DNA from: an archaeon CG07_land_8_20_14_0_80_38_8
GTDB lineage: Archaea; Nanobdellota; Nanobdellia; Tiddalikarchaeales; Tiddalikarchaeaceae
Direction: 5' to 3'
Length of the DNA stretch: 24,096 nt
NCBI GenBank assembly: GCA_002779595.1
Contig: PEWF01000088.1
Span: forward strand, 7,669-31,764
The notes under the pieces are model-generated. The model saw only the letters and a program-made list of their open reading frames with translations. It was not told where the DNA came from and did not search any database. This document shows, piece by piece, positions 22,145 to 24,096 of this stretch. The position numbers were made by a program, and so were the translations under genes. Numbering within the stretch: the stretch's first letter is position 1; every line of letters begins with the position of its first letter.

Positions 22145-24096
22145 ATGACTCACACTTTAATGATAAGCGAGAAGCCTGATGCTGCGCACAAAATAGCAAT
22201 GGCACTGGCAGACAAGAACACTATCCATGAAATTAAAATTAACAAGACAAGATACTACACCTTCAAAAGGGGAGGGAAAAATTATGCAGTAGTGCCGGCA
22301 GTGGGGCACTTGTTCACATTAAAAAATTTGAACGGAAAAAAATGGACATACCCGGTTTTTGAAAGCGAGTGGGTGCCGTCATTCGAAGCTGACAAGAAAG
22401 CATTATTCACGAAACAATACTACAAAAATTTTGAAAAAATGGGAAAGGATGCTGATGAGTTCATAGTGTGCACTGACTGGGACACTGAAGGAAGCGTAAT
22501 CGCGTACAACATTTTAAGATTCATACTTAAAAGAAAAACTGCTCAGAGGATGTTCTTCACCACTCTAACAAGCGAGGAATTAAACGAGAGTTTTGAAAAC
22601 GCTAAAAAAACAATAGACAAAGGCATGATAAACGCTGGGCTTGCAAGGCACAGGCTTGACTGGATGTACGGAGTAAACTTGACACGCGCACTAACACTAT
22701 CATTGAAGAAAGCAAGAGGAGGATTCCACCTGTTAAGCACTGGCAGGGTTCAGGGGCCAACCCTGAAAATATTAACAGACAGGGAAGAGGAAATAATGAA
22801 ATTCAAGCCTGAAGATTACTGGGAAATCCGAATCAAATGGAACAAAGACTATGACGCTATTTACGAAGAGAAAAGAATCTTCCAAAAAGAAATAATGGAA
22901 AGAATAGCAAAAGAGTGCTCAAAAGCAAAAGAAGGAGTCATAAAAAAAGTAACCATAAAGGAAGTAAAAGTTCCCCCGCCATTCCCCTTCAATCTTACGG
23001 ATTTGCAGAGCGAAGCATACAACCAGTTCAAATACAACCCCTACAAGACCCAGGAAATTGCGCAAAAATTGTACACCCACGCATTAATCAGTTACCCGAG
23101 AACAAGCAGCCAGAAACTGCCGCCAAGAATTAATTACGCAAAAATATTAAGCAAATTAAAAAACCAGAAATTTTACTCCAAAAACTGCGAGGAATTGCTG
23201 AAAGAAAAAAACTTAAAAGCTAATCAGGGGAAAAAAGACGACTCAGCGCACACCGCTATTTACCCAACAGGGGAAACGCCCAAAAGTTTAAGCGTGCAGG
23301 AAAAAAACCTTTACGACTTAATAGCCAGAAGATTCCTGAGCGTTTTCGGAAAAACAGGGCTTAAAGAAAGCAAAAAAATAATCATAAACGTTAACAATAA
23401 TAATTTTGTAAGCCACGGCTCAACAATACTTGACAAAGGCTGGATGAAACACTACGGAAAATACGCGAACAACAAGGAAACATTACTGCCTGAATTGAAG
23501 GAAGGTGAAAAAGTCAGCGTTGACAAATTCGAAACCCTGAAAAAAGAAACCCAGCCGCCCAACAGGTACACCCACGCTGGAATCGTGAGCGAAATGGAAA
23601 AAAGAGGATTAGGAACCAAAGGAACAAGGGCAAATATTGTAAAAACCCTTAACGACAGGGAATACATCCGCGAGGAAAGCATACACGTAACAAAGTTAGG
23701 ATTGGGAGTCACGAAGGCATTAAAGGAATACTGCCCGAGAATAATCAGCGAGGATTTAACCAAGCGCTTTGAAAAATTAATGGAATTAATCAGCAAAGAC
23801 AAGGAAACCAAGGAAGAAGTAATCGCGCACGCGCAGGACGTCTTAACAGAGATAAGCAATGAATTCAAAGATAATGAGGAAAAAATAGGGAAAGAATTAA
23901 ACAAATCATTGGAGGCAATGTGGGAAGAAGAAAGCAATGTAGGAGAAAAAGCAGGGAAGTGCCCAAAATGCGGGGGCGACCTGGTAATAATGTATAGCAA
24001 AAAGAATAACCAGGAATTCATCGGCTGCGCGAATTACCCAAAGTGCGAAACAAGCTACAGCCTGCCGCTAACAAATTATGAATTAACCAAGAAAAC
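22145..24096 (+). CDS. topA: DNA topoisomerase I, type IA (3' end outside window)
   Basis: Relaxes negative supercoils by cutting one DNA strand through a 5'-phosphotyrosine. I translated 650 codons to the window edge without a stop. The TOPRIM domain begins at ISEKPDAA and carries the metal-binding D111-W-D113-T-E115. The middle has ARHRLDWMYG and STGRVQGPTL, and the catalytic tyrosine is Y317 in ISYPRTSS. A RYTHAGIVSEMEKRGLGTKGTRA block forms the gate domain. A C4 zinc finger (C606, C609, C628, C634) sits near the cut end, so little may be missing, though more fingers could follow. The start ATG at 22145 gives a normal N-terminus and has a CTTAAAT box 30.5 bp upstream. No in-frame stop or intein is seen. 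Confidence 0.94.
   Translation, partial: MTHTLMISEKPDAAHKIAMALADKNTIHEIKINKTRYYTFKRGGKNYAVVPAVGHLFTLKNLNGKKWTYPVFESEWVPSFEADKKALFTKQYYKNFEKMGKDADEFIVCTDWDTEGSVIAYNILRFILKRKTAQRMFFTTLTSEELNESFENAKKTIDKGMINAGLARHRLDWMYGVNLTRALTLSLKKARGGFHLLSTGRVQGPTLKILTDREEEIMKFKPEDYWEIRIKWNKDYDAIYEEKRIFQKEIMERIAKECSKAKEGVIKKVTIKEVKVPPPFPFNLTDLQSEAYNQFKYNPYKTQEIAQKLYTHALISYPRTSSQKLPPRINYAKILSKLKNQKFYSKNCEELLKEKNLKANQGKKDDSAHTAIYPTGETPKSLSVQEKNLYDLIARRFLSVFGKTGLKESKKIIINVNNNNFVSHGSTILDKGWMKHYGKYANNKETLLPELKEGEKVSVDKFETLKKETQPPNRYTHAGIVSEMEKRGLGTKGTRANIVKTLNDREYIREESIHVTKLGLGVTKALKEYCPRIISEDLTKRFEKLMELISKDKETKEEVIAHAQDVLTEISNEFKDNEEKIGKELNKSLEAMWEEESNVGEKAGKCPKCGGDLVIMYSKKNNQEFIGCANYPKCETSYSLPLTNYELTKK

Noticed and set aside
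22915..23133. Short open frame inside topA in another frame
   Set aside because: It lies wholly inside the well-conserved topoisomerase frame, which has the catalytic motifs; the short product is low-complexity basic sequence with no recognisable domain.
1..24096. CRISPR array, tRNA/rRNA genes, insertion sequences, inteins or defence genes
   Set aside because: Nearly every base is in a recognised gene; no regularly spaced repeats, transposase motifs, cloverleaf sequences or intein splice motifs were seen.

Overview
This 24.1-kb window is tightly packed archaeal chromosome. Domain-level markers are an Orc1/Cdc6 initiator, an AglB/Stt3 oligosaccharyltransferase, a UDP-GlcNAc:polyprenyl-phosphate GlcNAc-1-phosphate transferase of the MraY/Alg7 superfamily, a type II methionine aminopeptidase, a type IA topoisomerase of archaeal style, and TATA-box promoters. 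AT-rich sequence, short versions of several proteins and almost no intergenic space suggest a small-genome archaeon, possibly a DPANN lineage (Woesearchaeota/Pacearchaeota-like). The archaeal assignment is firm; the phylum is a guess from gene style. No tRNA, rRNA, mobile element, CRISPR array or recognisable defence system is present.

Layout. (1) 1-652: the 3' part of a radical SAM gene on +. (2) 647-4063 on -: a CDP-sugar cassette read GT2 -> rfbF -> rfbG -> RmlD-like reductase. (3) 4128-8797 on +: a GT4 - membrane GT-C - GT4 - GT2 operon with ATGA-type overlaps. (4) 8778-9848 on -: a DPM1-like GT2 followed by a GtrA membrane protein. (5) 9885-10760 on +: another GT2. (6) 16618 -> 10763 on -: orc1/cdc6 - SpoIIM-like membrane protein - aglB - aglH-like - mscL, in one tight run. 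(7) 16716-22100: housekeeping and envelope genes (PspC-domain protein, pcm, Mn-dependent pyrophosphatase, a membrane-anchored thioredoxin-fold protein, type II map, UDP-glucose dehydrogenase). (8) 22145-end: topA, cut by the window edge.

Most of the window reads as an N-glycosylation / surface-glycan locus. AglH would charge the lipid with GlcNAc-1-P. UDP-glucose dehydrogenase would provide UDP-glucuronate, and RfbF/RfbG plus the reductase a CDP-6-deoxyhexose. Six soluble or peripheral glycosyltransferases and one GT-C enzyme would build the glycan, and AglB would transfer it to asparagine. The exported thioredoxin-fold protein has five N-X-S/T sequons and is a plausible AglB client. No dedicated lipid-linked-oligosaccharide flippase is visible; GtrA is the only candidate for a lipid-sugar flipping role.

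The most striking pattern is in expression signals. First genes of transcription units nearly all have a TTTAAA-like box centred about 26-32 bp upstream of the start codon and no Shine-Dalgarno sequence, which implies leaderless mRNAs. Several internal operon genes instead have GAGG-type Shine-Dalgarno sequences. Divergent pairs share or interleave these boxes in intergenic gaps as short as 36 bp. I did not find an undescribed multi-gene system that I could defend. The best leads are the orc1-glycosylation operon, the repeat around the orc1 TATA box, the CDP-6-deoxyhexose pathway without RfbH, the split DPM-synthase/GtrA pair and the compact promoter architecture.
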